DNA from: Siphonodentalium dalli
Taxonomy: Eukaryota > Mollusca > Scaphopoda > Gadilida > Siphonodentaliidae
Length of the DNA: 64,000 nt
Direction: 5' to 3'
NCBI GenBank assembly: GCA_032622095.1
Contig: CP136067.1
Span: forward strand, 136,403,990-136,467,989
Shown here: one piece after another, positions 44,689-55,645 of the stretch
Position numbering within the stretch: the stretch's first letter is position 1
Layout of the letters: every line of letters starts with the position of its first letter
Notes under the pieces: model-generated
What the model was told of the DNA's origin: nothing
Databases searched by the model: none
What the model saw: the letters and a program-made list of their open reading frames with translations, nothing else
Translations under genes and position numbers: made by a program

Positions 44689-47600
44689 AGTAGTACGTGG
44701 GTCGAACTCCTTGACTTCAATCGTAAAATTGGGCATAAGTGTATTTTGAGTATGTTAGTACTATAGTACTATATATATTTGAGAATCGTTGATAAAAATG
44801 GGCGTAAGTATATTTTCGATAGAGCAGGTCGCCAGAGCGTCATGTTGATGTGTTTATATTTTTGGTGAAGTTTTTTTTGTTTGTAATCTCGGCCGACTAT
44901 TGCGTGTCTGACACATAAACTAAATAATCTCAGCTAAAGACGGCTTAACCAAATTATTCATAGAGCAGGTCATCATATTTGAGCGTCATGTGTATATTGT
45001 TGACTAACAAGTTGGTCGATCGTGATTATTTTCAGTAAGATGTATGCGTGTCTGACACATCAACCGAATAATCTCAGCTTAAGACGGCTTAACCAAATTA
45101 TTTGCTTAAAGGTTCAGACACACATACATCTTACTGTATTTTGAGTAACAGATGAATATTCCTACCTACTGGATAGTGCGTATTCATCCGAAGAAATGTC
45201 TGACGATTCCGGAAACTGGGATTAAAAAAATGAACACTTTAAATATTGTATATCCTACCATATGTGAACTTGAATTATGTCATCACCAATAAATACATGT
45301 ATAATCGATTATCTTTTCAATAATAATATCTCTCTGGGTTCTATCGTGGTAAAAAATCTTTTGTTTGACAGAGATTTTCCATTCAATGTTTGTCACAGAC
45401 CTACGTCGTAATACTCCCCTCCCCCAACACCCCCTACCCCAACCACCTTCCCATCTCACATCACTTACCCGCAACTAATCATGCGCGTATATATTGTACA
45501 ATGTGTACGTGTCGGAGCACAAGACATCCAAATAAGGAGTATTACCTCATAGTAAAGCAACGCTCTTTATTCATCTTTCAACATAAATGACACACGTGCA
45601 TTATTGCGAATTATTGGAAGAGCGTACGTTTATAGAGTTATTGTTCTTAGAACGAGAATCGTTAGTCCTGTAACAGCACTGAATCTGGCGAGGTTTGCCG
45701 AATGCTATGCACCCGTGTCAGCTAAATCCACATTAAGCATTCAATTTTGAATAAGGTTGATTTGTTTTTCAAATTTAATAGTGTTGCTATGATGAGGCTG
45801 ATCGAAGAAGAAAAATAAATTCGTTTTATTAATTTGTCAATTCTATTCCAACATGGCGGCCACCACTGGGGGCCCATAGGTCTGAATCGCCCGGATGTAA
45901 AAACAATTTTTTTCATGTTGACGGAGTATAGAAATTAGTGACGTCACAACTATACTTGCGTCGCTTACGCGTGGAATAAAATAGTCACGGGCTATTGAGA
46001 AGTATGGCCTTGAACGTAAATAATAAAGCGCGTTATCGAATCTATGTTACACCATAACCGCGGGTTATTGTAATATAATGAAGATTTTCCACTGAGTTTT
46101 ACCACAGAACTACGTGATAATACCCAAATCAAATCAGTTGTCCGTAAAGAAAAACCAACCAATAACCAAGATGACTTGTCCGTAACTAAATGCAAAAGAC
46201 CTCAAACGTTGAAAAAGAATTTCATACCGAATATAAGTAATCTCCCAAACTTCTCAAAACACGGCCATAACATCAAATTAGTTTCACGGGTTGCATGTAT
46301 GATCACCCGTACACGTCAGCAGCTTGTCGCGTTAATACTTCACCTGTACATATAAACGGCTTATTGAGTTATGCATACATATAGTACGTCACCTGGACAT
46401 TTTATCAGTTTATCACGTGATCACTAAATGTGGCAATCGGGTGTCCGCAGATGCCTGCAATGTATTATTTATAATAATTGGACTCATTGATATCACGTAA
46501 ATAATACTCTTAGTTGTTCCAATAAAATAGTTATCAAATTCGATCAGCAATAGATTTGACTATGGAATATAACGACCTTTAACTTATTTATCGATCTATG
46601 TTAGAACATGGTCTTAACAAAAAAACATGACCATAACAAAAATTACCTTACCTTTATGCATGAATCTAATTTGACCATGCGTAAATATTGTCAGCTTATC
46701 GTCTGATGAGCAAATCCGATGTTTACATACTTAAACTGAGGTATGATTGTATTATGTGTACATGTATATAAGGTCATAGCGTGACGAGCAAAATGTGATG
46801 TTTACACACTTAAGCTCTGGATAAACAATACATATCGCATCTGCAGCAGTCTACTTCATTGTGAATTAAGTCACTCTGGGTTAGTTGACTACAAACCTGT
46901 TACACCACATCATTGGGTTATTGTAATTTAATGAAAATTTTACACGGAGGTATCGTGATTGCTTTCAAAAATAGTACAACTTCCCGTTTGTAACACATGG
47001 ATGAAGATCGTTTAACGCATACGAAATTACTACACGACTGAACGGAACCTTGAAATTTATATTTCACATCTTCCCAACAACAGATACAGACATAGTGTTA
47101 TACTGTCTTGTATGTACACACGCTATGACATAATTAAAGGGGGCAATACACTCAAGGTGTTGCATGTTAAAGAAACACGAGGCAAGGGACGTGATGCAAT
47201 ATTGGTGTGTGAATATTAAAGGAACACAATGCACTGTAAAGGAACAAAAGGCACTCATTATGAATGAATGTTAAAGAAACACAATAAACGCATTGGTGTT
47301 TGAATATTAAAGGAACACAATGCACTCTAACGGGACACAAGACACTCATTGTGAATGAATGTTAACTATACAAGCGCAGTGATTGACAGTTAAAATGACA
47401 CACAACAATATTTAAAGTTCAAATTTTCGGGCTCTTAATGCGCCTTTTATCATTACGTATCGTTTCTCACTCTACAATTCCCAATAATCCACTCACTCTC
47501 TCCCCGCTTATAGATATACAACGAAAACGAGAATATCATGTTGATGAAGTTTATTGAAATTTAATCGTTGTCTGAATCTACCGCCCATTCATTATTATAT

Positions 47601-48052
47601 CCGTGTTTGGTCAGTTTGACCATTTTCTTCATGATCATGTTATGTATGGGTGATGTTTTCATTCGATGCTGGTATTCTATTAACAACAACGACGATGATG
47701 ACGACCACAACAACAACAACAACATCTACTTTTGGGGGGGTGGGGCAAAATAACATGACACCGCCGTTGCCGCCGCCGCCGTTGCCGCCGCCGCCCCCGC
47801 AGTAAAATAACATGACATGTGGTACATAATACATTCGTTGTATTATATTAACTATTCACTGTCACTTTCACCGGATTTGTCATCACTTTCGTCAGAAGTG
47901 TCATTTGTTTCGTCCATGAATTTTTCTAGCATCGGTTTGTACTTTAATATTGACATTTTCACTGCATCACGATCTTCATAACCATTATTCAAATATTTGT
48001 TGACGTGTGACACCATGGATAGATTGACCAATGACTGCTATTGTATCTTTTG
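44689..48052. repeat. Left terminal inverted repeat of the Polinton
   Basis: It matches 49824-53788 in reverse complement over its whole length, from AGTAGTACGTGGGTC to CTATTGTATCTTTTG. Inside are tandem units of the AGGAACACAATGCACTC type (47160-47370) and a GC-rich CCGCCG microsatellite (47760-47800). Its inner end carries an inverted copy of the last part of the zinc-finger gene. Confidence 0.85.
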
Positions 48053-48331
48053 ACAGATATGCGTGCCCAGACTCGTTTGATGTTCGCTATCGCATTACTA
48101 TGTTTTAATAGCCGAGACTTCACTTCTCGTCTGACTCTCTTACCGACAAGACCTGTTGATTCCCTGTCTACACAGTGCTTCTCCGGCAGACTATTTCATC
48201 TACATAAAGTTATCAAACATACGGACTTCTGATCTGAATTGACAATGACGTCAATACAGGACAGATTTTAGGTTATAAGGAACAATTGTATAAAGTAAAA
48301 CCATATACCGAGACAGTTTAGTCAAGTATAA
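48053..48331. other. Left part of the Polinton unique core
   Basis: Leader region before the ATPase gene. A 63-codon frame at 48041-48232 has no recognisable domain. Promoter elements for the ATPase would be expected here, but I cannot identify one with confidence. Confidence 0.35.
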
Positions 48332-49465
48332 ATGAAGCACCAGTGTTCAAATTGCTCTAGTGAGTATGTGCGGAACCATGATTTGATAAGACATGTACAA
48401 TCTAAGCACACTGAATTTGTTAATCGACACCCACAGCAGCAGTACCAAGCAGCAGCAACAAACAGCAGCAGCAGGCAGCAGCATCATCAGCCACAACAAC
48501 AGCCATTACAGCAACACCAGATACTACAACACCATCAGGGGAAACAGCAACAAAGAGACATAACATCCTGCTTTGATGATCCAATGGCCAATGTCCAAGA
48601 AAATTTTATTTTCAAGCATCCATTCACGGCATTCGTAAGTGGACCGACATCTAGTGGGAAGACGTACTTCGTGAAAACCTTGTTACAAAAGTCTGCCTCA
48701 AAAATATCACCTGCACCTGACAGAATAATATGGTTTTATAAATATTGGCAGCCCCTATATGACGAAATAAAATATACCGTCACCCCTCAGGTCAACTTTA
48801 TACGAGGAATACCAGAAAACTTGGATTCTCTTATCAACCCTCGGTATAAAAATCTAGTTATACTCGATGACTTGATGCAAACTTCATCAAAAGACCAGAG
48901 AGTTAATGATTTGCATTCCGAAGGAAGTCACCATTTGAACTTATCTTTGATAAGTTTGAACCAGAATTTCTACTACAACAAAGATCCAACGCAACGACGA
49001 AATTGTCAATATTTGGTATTGTTCAATAACCCAATCGACAAGGGATTAATTTCAACATTATCAAGACAGATGTATCGTGAATGTCCTCAGCGTATGGTGC
49101 GAGAGTTTTCGGAAGCGACGAGTGAACCGTACGGTTACCTACTGTTGGATTTAAAAGCCGCAACACCGGACACATTACGTCTGCGACAGAATGTTCTAAA
49201 AGAGGGCACGAACCAACATATGGGTGAATGGAATGGCATGAAATACGATGACAGAGAACATCCAGATAAACAGAATGGGATGAAATATTATACCAACAAT
49301 ATTCAGGGTCAACAGAATTCGATGAAATACGATGACAGAGAACTCCCTGGTCAACAGAATGGCATAGCATATAATTATATTGTGCCCCATGGTCAACATA
49401 ATGGCTATACTAAGGACATAAGGCCACCTGGTGAGCTCGATGAAATTAATAAGAAGAACCGTTAA
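48332..49465 (+). CDS. Packaging-type P-loop ATPase (A32-like) with N-terminal C2H2 finger
   Basis: A 377-residue frame, intact from ATG to stop. Residues 5-26 form a C-x2-C-x12-H-x4-H finger (CSNCSSEYVRNHDLIRHV...H). Residues 34-75 are a Gln/His-rich linker. The ATPase core starts near residue 92. Walker A is GPTSSGKT (104-111), Walker B is LVILDD (175-180), and a sensor-like segment SLISLNQNF lies at 205-213. This layout fits the FtsK/HerA-related DNA-packaging ATPases of Polintons and related DNA viruses, which drive genome packaging into capsids. The finger and Q-rich linker are additions whose role is unknown. The C-terminal 90 residues contain repeated NGMKY-DD-E segments (about 10-25 residues per unit). 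No capsid gene accompanies it, so activity here would need partners elsewhere. Confidence 0.85.
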   Translation: MKHQCSNCSSEYVRNHDLIRHVQSKHTEFVNRHPQQQYQAAATNSSSRQQHHQPQQQPLQQHQILQHHQGKQQQRDITSCFDDPMANVQENFIFKHPFTAFVSGPTSSGKTYFVKTLLQKSASKISPAPDRIIWFYKYWQPLYDEIKYTVTPQVNFIRGIPENLDSLINPRYKNLVILDDLMQTSSKDQRVNDLHSEGSHHLNLSLISLNQNFYYNKDPTQRRNCQYLVLFNNPIDKGLISTLSRQMYRECPQRMVREFSEATSEPYGYLLLDLKAATPDTLRLRQNVLKEGTNQHMGEWNGMKYDDREHPDKQNGMKYYTNNIQGQQNSMKYDDRELPGQQNGIAYNYIVPHGQHNGYTKDIRPPGELDEINKKNR

Positions 49466-49486
49466 AACATAGACATTCGAGAAGAC

Positions 49487-50030
49487 ATGTCGTACCCTTG
49501 TAATGACTGCGGGCTTTTGTTCGAAGATCATTATGATGTTCAGAGACACGTAAAAAACTGGTGTAAAGAAAATAAGTTAAAACGAAAATTAACTGAGGAT
49601 ACGGATGATAGTCAGAATAAGAAAATTAAATTGAATGAAGATGAATACTTCAAAAGTTTGTGTGATGAGAGTAGAGATAAAGCACATGAGGAATGGAGTG
49701 ATAAAGTGGAAACGTATAAGGAAAATGGCTCAACAGAAACAGAAGCAAAATACAAGCTGACAAGGACCTTAAAAGTAAAGATATGAAGCAATTTATGAAT
49801 GGTTATGCTAGGACAATATTAGCCAAAAGATACAATAGCAGTCATTGGTCAATATATCCATGGTGTCACACGTCAACAAATATTTGAATAATGGTTATGA
49901 AGATCGTGATGCAGTGAAAATGTCAATATTAAAGTACAAACCGATGCTAGAAAAATTCATGGACGAAACAAATGACACTTCTGACGAAAGTGATGACAAC
50001 TCGGACGAAAGTGACCAAACACGGATATAA
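49487..50030 (+). pseudogene. Polinton zinc-finger protein, frame-broken
   Basis: The frame opens 21 bp after the ATPase stop with a zinc-finger-like segment (C-x2-C-x12-H-x4-C: CNDCGLLFEDHYDVQRHVKN then WC). A Lys/Asp/Glu-rich middle follows. The first frame stops at 49786. Continuing homologous-looking sequence is found in a second frame from an A-run near 49775 (DMKQFMNGYARTILAKRY), and in a third frame from about 49845, which ends in an acidic DESDDNSDES tail at 50030. Two frameshifts therefore separate one apparent gene of about 180 residues. Its 3' part lies inside the right TIR and is mirrored at 47870-48050. Sequencing error is an alternative explanation. Confidence 0.55.
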
Positions 50031-53000
50031 TAAAAAAACAATTGTATTATGTACCACATGTCATGTTATTTTACTGCGGCGGCGGCAACGGCGGCGGCAA
50101 CGGGGGCGGCAACGGCGGTGTCATGTTATTTTGCCCCCCCAAAGTAGATGTTGTTGTTGTTGTGGTCGTCATCATCGTCGTTGTTGTTAATAGAATACCA
50201 GCATCGAATGAAAACATCACCCATACATAAATAACATGATCATGAAGAAAATGGTCAAACTGACCAAACACGGATATAATAATGAATGGGCGGTAGATTC
50301 AGATAACGATTAAATTTCAATAAACTTCAACAACATGATATTCTCGTTTTCGTTATATATCTATAAGCGGGGAGAGAGTGAGTGGATTATTGGGAATTGT
50401 AGAGTGAGAAACGATACGTAATGATAAAGGGCGCATTAAGAGCCCGAAAATTTGAACTTTAAATATTGTTGTGTGTCATTTTAACTGTCAATCACTGCGC
50501 TTGTATAGTTAACATTCATTCACAATGAGTGTCTTGTGTCCCTTTAGAGTGCATTGTGTTCCTTAATATTCAAACACCAGTGCGTTTATTGTGTTTCTTT
50601 AACATTCATTTGTAATGAGTGCCTTTTGTTCCTTTACAGTGCATTGTGTTCCTTTAATATTCACACACCAATATTGCATCACGTCCCTTGCCTCGTGTTT
50701 CTTTAACATTCAACACCTTGAGTGTATTGCCCCCTTTAATTATGTCATAGCGTGTGTACATACAAGACAGTATAACACTATGATTATGTCTGTATCTGTT
50801 GTTGGGAAGATGTGAAATATAAATTTCAAGGTTCAGTTCAGTCGTGTAGTAATTTCGTATACGTTAAACGCTCCTCATTCATGTGCTACAAACGGGAAGT
50901 TGTACTATTTTTGAAAGCAATCACGATACCTCCGTGTAAAATTTTCATTAAATTACAATAACCCAATGATGTGGTGTAACAGGTTTGTAGTCAACTAACC
51001 CAGAGTGACTTAATTCACAATGAAGTAGACTGCTGCAGATGCGATATGTATTGTTTATCCAGAGCTTAAGTGTGTAAACATCACATTTTGCTCGTCACGC
51101 TATGACCATATATACATGTACACATAATACAATCATACCTCAGTTTAAGTATGTAAACATCAGATTTGCTCATCAGACGATAAGCTGACAATATTTACGC
51201 ATGGTCAAATTAGATTCATGCATAAAGGTAAGGTAATTTTTGTTATGGTCATGTTTTTTGTTAAGAACATGTTCTAACATAGATCGATAAATAAGTTAAA
51301 GATCGTTATATTCCATAGTCAAATCTATTGGTGATCGAATTTGATAACTATTTTATTGGAACATCTAAGAGTATTATTTACGTGAGATCAATGAGTCCAA
51401 TTATTATAAATAATACATTGCAGGCATCTGCGGACACCCGATTGCCACATTTAGTGATCACGTGATAAACTGATAAAATGTCCAGGTGACGTACTATATG
51501 TATGCATAACTCAATAAGCCGTTTATATGTACAGGTGAAGTATTAACGCGATAAGCTGCTGACGTGTACGGGTGATCATACATGCAACCCGTGAAACTAA
51601 TTTGATGTTATGGCCGTGTTTTTGAGAAGTTTGGGAGATTACATATATTCGGTATGAAATTCTTTTTCAACGTTTGAGGTCTTTTGCATTTAGTTACGGA
51701 CAAGTCATCTTGGTTATTGGTTGGTTTTTCTTTACGGACAACTGATTTGATTTGGGTATTATCACGTAGTTCTGTGGTAAAACTCAGTGGAAAATCTTCA
51801 TTATATTACAATAACCCGCGGTTATGGTGTAACATAGATTCGATAACTCGCTTTATTATTTACGTACAAGGCCATACTTCTCAATAGCCCGTGACTATTT
51901 TATTCCACGCGTAAGCGACGCAAGTATAGTTGTGACGTCACTAATTTCTATACTCCGTCAACATGAATTAATTTTTTTTACATCCGGGCGATTCAGACCT
52001 ATGGGCCCCCAGTGGTGGCCGCCATGTTGGAATAGAATTGACAAATTAATAAAACGAATTTATTTTTCTTCTTCGATCAGCCTCGCCATAGCAACACTAT
52101 TAAATTTGAAAAACAAATCAACCTTATTCAAAATTAAATGCTTAATGTGGATTTAGCAGACACGGGTGCATAGCATTCGGCAAACCTCGCCAGATTCAGT
52201 GCCGTTACAGGACTAACGATGGTCGTTCTAAGAACAATAACTCTATAAACGTACGCTCTTCCAATAATTCGCGATAATGCACGTGTGTCATTTATGTTGA
52301 AAGATGAATAAAGAGCGTTGCTTTACTATGAGGTAATACTCCTTATTTGGATGTCTTGTGCTCCGACACGTACACATTGTACAATATATACGCGCATGAA
52401 TAGGTGCGGGTAAGTGATGTGAGATGGGAAGGTGGTTGGGGTAGGGGGTGTTGGGGGAGGGGAGTATTATGACGTAGGTCTGTGACAAACATTGAGTGTA
52501 AAATCTCTTGTCAAACAAAAGATTTTTTACCACGATAGAACCCAGAGAGATATTATTATTGAAAAGATAATCGATTATACATGTATTTATTGGTGATGAC
52601 ATAATTCAAGTTCACATATAGTAGGATACTATACAATATTTAAAGTGTTCATTTTTTAAATCCCAGTTGACGGAATCGTCAGACATTTCTTCGGATGAAT
52701 ACGCACTATCCAGTAGGTAGGAATATTCATCTGTTACTCAAAATACAGTAAGATGTATGTGTGTCTGAATCTTTACGCAAATAATTCGGTTAAGCCGTCT
52801 TAAGCTGAGATTATTCGGTTGATGTGTCAGATATTTAATAGTCGATCGTGATTATTTTCAGTAAGATGTATGCCTGTCTGAACCTTTAAAGGTACGGTTG
52901 GCCTTGGCGGTGGGTATCCTGTGAAAGTATTTCCACCCGTCAAAACCCGCCACAAACAGAAAGAACAACAAAATGTAGACAGACTTTGTCCATATACAAA

Positions 53001-53788
53001 TAAGAAATATCGCATAAACAGTATGTTATTGTCATATATGTGACCATTGTTATGTAAACAAAAGCATAAAAAGTAACTTTTCTTGTGTTTGTTTATATTA
53101 TGATGGTAAACATAAAGAGCGTTCTCTGTTGGTGAATTCCTGATATGGAACGAATAAAGAGCGTTTATGCCATTTGTGTGTGATTAGCCGGCAGCATTGT
53201 GCTGTCTTCTGTAACACAATCAGGCTCTTGCTTAGGTAAAATATAGTAAATCTTTATGATAACATGCTGTTTACGCGATGGTCATGGTATATATGAACGA
53301 AACTGTATGCGTTTTAATGTTTTTCTGTTTACGGTGACTGGAATAAATATGAATATTTTCGACAACGAAGGCCTCACGTGCCTTTAAGCAAATAATTTGG
53401 TTAAGCCGTCTTAAGCTGAGATTATTTAGTTGATGTGTCAGACACGCATACATCTTACTGAAAATAATCACGATCGACCAACTTGTTAGTCAACAATATA
53501 CACATGACGCTCAAATATGATGACCTGCTCTATGAATAATTTGGTTAAGCCGTCTTTAGCTGAGATTAATTAGTTTATGTGTCAGACACGCAATAGTCGG
53601 CCGAGATTACAAAAAAGCAACCTCACCAAAAATATAAACATGACGCTCTGGCGACCTGCTCTATCGAAAATATACTTACGCCCATTTTTATCAACGATTC
53701 TCAAATGTATAGTACTATAGTACTAACATACTCAAAATACACTTATGCCCAATTTTACGATTGAAGTCAAGGAGACCCACGTACTACT
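49824..53788. repeat. Right terminal inverted repeat of the Polinton
   Basis: Inverse of 44689-48052, about 600 bp longer. The excess is the 494 bp MITE at 52890-53383 plus a partial duplication of a ~100 bp segment near 52750-52885 (CAGTAAGATGTATG units). Elsewhere the arms look nearly identical, with scattered substitutions and length changes in the GGCGGC and GTT microsatellites. Confidence 0.85.
52890..53383. mobile_element. 494 bp MITE inserted in the right Polinton arm
   Basis: The ends AGGTACGGTTGGCCTT and CGAAGGCCTCACGTGCCT form imperfect inverted repeats of ~16 bp. TTAA flanks both sides. The other Polinton arm keeps the empty site GAACCTTTAAGCAAATAA (near 45103-45120, inverse), which shows precise insertion with duplication of TA or TTAA. 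A second copy is at 60880-61372. No transposase is encoded. Confidence 0.85.
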
Positions 53789-53794
53789 CCCATA

Positions 53795-54249
53795 TCACAT
53801 TATGCACAATATATTCATAGTATATATTATATACTATTTGGAAGAGGAACCGAAAATATATTATTCTATATCAGATATACGGTACAACTGTGGGATAAGA
53901 GTGTCCACCGAGTGCTATATATTCTCATATTCGCCCAATGACTTCCTCCGTTATTTACCCCAGCATGCATCATAAGTCACAACTAAGAGATAAAGTTACT
54001 CCCATTCCATTGACCAGATTAAATTAAGAACAGAACACACGTCGGTACATTGACAAAAACAACATGTTTGACGATGGTTTTCTGGGCCACAAATTAATAA
54101 TTGCACATCTCGAGAAATAACAAACTTCAAAAATCGATATCTGATCACTCTGAACTTTGATGGGTGGGTTCATCGACTAGAATCAAATACCACCCCGAAG
54201 CCAAAGAAATAGTAATTTAGGAGCGTCAATTCGGATAATACATCTTTAA
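53795..54249. other. Gene 1 intron with a decayed MITE half
   Basis: At 54100-54235 the inverse of the 41288-41711 MITE arm is found (AATCGATATCTGATCACTC, AAGAAATAGTAATTTAGGAG). The rest is AT-rich and featureless. Confidence 0.5.
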
Positions 54250-54584
54250 CCCTTTACCCAACAGAAGGGCCCTGTGCCAATGCATTCTCTTATATATGCG
54301 AGTCGACCATAGGTCGCCTCGCATATATAAGAGAATGCATTGGCTTAACACATTAAATATTATTAAAAAAATTTAGGCCAATGCATTCTCTTATATATGC
54401 GAGGCGACCTATGGTCGACTCGCATATATAAGAGAATGCATTGGCACAGGGTATAACTGTAACTATCACAATGTGGTCAAGGAGCCGGTTCCAATGATAT
54501 CCATATTTGTATGGTGCTATTGAGACAGACCGAAGATATTTTAGGCTGTTGAAGCTTTATTTGGCCGGTTTGTTGGGTAAAGGG
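54250..54584. mobile_element. piggyBac-like MITE, copy 1, carrying two palindromes
   Basis: The ends read TTAA-CCCTTTACCCAACA and TGTTGGGTAAAGGG-TTAA. The TTAA target and CCC start are typical of piggyBac superfamily ends. Inside are two ~69 bp palindromes (54276-54344, 54377-54445) built on GCCAATGCATTCTCTTATAT and its inverse. Confidence 0.8.
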
Positions 54585-54660
54585 TTAAGTAAATATTTTT
54601 CTTGAAAATATAAGTGTTATCTACTCACTGTGGACAGGTAATGTCAGCGCTCTTTGTTAA

Positions 54661-55035
54661 CCCTTTACCCAACAAACCGGCCAAAACCGGCCAAATAAAG
54701 CTTCAACAGCCTAAAATATCTTCGGTCTGTCTCAATAGAACCATACAAATATGGATATCATTGGAACCGGCTCCTTGACCACATTGTGATAGTTACAGTT
54801 ATGCCCTGTGCCAATGCATTCTCTTATATATGCGAGTCGACCATAGGTCGCCTCGCATATATAAGAGAATGCATTGGCCTAAAAAAAATCTTTTTTTAAC
54901 ACTTTTTACCATTTTTTCTTACATTCTTTAACAATTTTATAATTTTTAATGTGTTAAGCCAATGCATTCTCTTATATATGCGAGGCGACCTATAAGAGAA
55001 TGCATTGGCACAGGGCCGTTCTGTTGGGTAAAGGG
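54661..55035. mobile_element. piggyBac-like MITE, copy 2, inverted
   Basis: An inverted copy of 54250-54584 flanked by TTAA (54657-54660, 55036-55039). It carries a 69 bp palindrome (54810-54878) and a shortened one (54958-55009). It is inserted in the TTAA of a unit of the exon-derived array, which is why one array unit (54610-54660) lies between the two MITEs. Confidence 0.8.
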
Positions 55036-55039
55036 TTAA

Positions 55040-55491
55040 TATCATTGCAGGCCCGCCCTTGTGTTATCTACTCACTGTGGACAGGTAATGCCAGCGCTCT
55101 TGGTTAATATCATTGCAGGCCCGCCCTTCATCATATAAGTGTTATCTACTCACTGTGGACAGGTAATGCCAGCGCTCTTGGTTAATATCATTGCAGGCCC
55201 GCCCTTCATCATATAAGTGTTATCTACTCACTGTGGACAGGTAATGCCAGCGCTCTTGGTTAATATAAGTGTTATCTACTCACTGTGGACAGGTAATGCC
55301 AGCGCTCTTGGTTAATATAAATGTTATCTACTCACTGTGGACAGGTAATGCCAGCGCTCTTGGTTAATATAAGTGTTATCTACTCACTGTGGACAGGTAA
55401 TGCCAGCGCTCTTGGTTAATATAAGTGTTATCTACTCACTGTGGACAGGTAATGCCAGCGCTCTTGGTTAATATAAGTGTTATCTACTCAC
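55040..55491. repeat. Tandem array of an exon 3' end with splice donor (53-75 bp unit)
   Basis: On the minus strand each unit contains ACCAAGAGCGCTGGCATTAC, then CTGTCCACA and GTGAGTAGATAACACTT. This is the last ~35 nt of the exon at 55492-55645 plus its donor and ~18 nt of intron. Counting the authentic junction there are nine copies: six at a 53 bp period, two to three longer ones that include more exon (a GGGCGGGCCTGCAATG stretch), and one stranded at 54610-54656 by MITE insertion. Read-through past any donor meets TGA at once. Confidence 0.9.
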
Positions 55492-55645
55492 TGTGGACAG
55501 GTAATGCCAGCGCTCTTGGTTAATATCATTGCAGACCCGCCCTTCATCATTGCCATCGCGCTCGTTATGCTTTCTTCTGTCTGAAATTCCAATCCCAGCT
55601 TTAAGGCCAGTGGAATGATGCACTGTGGCAGGTTGCATCCACTGC
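55492..55645 (-). CDS. Gene 1 exon: first half of second cysteine module
   Basis: The acceptor ATTCCTTCTTCTCAG ends at 55646. The donor is GTGAGT at 55491, the first of nine tandem copies. The exon gives 2 nt, 50 codons and 2 nt. It reads SGCNLPQCIIPLALKLGLEF, then QTEESITSAMAMMKGGSAMI, and ends ITCP. Cysteine spacing is C-x4-C-x40-C, longer than the x20 of modules one and three and closer to the x52 of gene 2 exon 2. A copy-like duplication of its own tail follows in the intron. Confidence 0.8.

Larger units (their letters stand above)
44683..53794. mobile_element. Maverick/Polinton-type element, 9.1 kb, with complete ends
   Basis: The 6 bp duplication CCCATA (44683-44688 and 53789-53794) flanks an element beginning AGTAGTACGTGGGTC and ending in its inverse, GACCCACGTACTACT. 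A 6 bp target duplication, AG/CT termini and long inverted repeats are Polinton hallmarks. The arms are unusually long (3.4 and 4.0 kb), leaving only a 1.77 kb unique core. The core codes for an A32-type packaging ATPase and a zinc-finger protein. No family-B DNA polymerase, integrase, protease or capsid gene is present, so it is a non-autonomous derivative. It sits in the gene 1 intron between the exons at 55492 and 43227, with its genes antisense to gene 1. Confidence 0.85.

Noticed and set aside
47640-47834. Gly- and Val-rich small frame (also 50042-50230) as Polinton genes
   Set aside because: They are translations of CCGCCG and GTT microsatellites inside the inverted arms.
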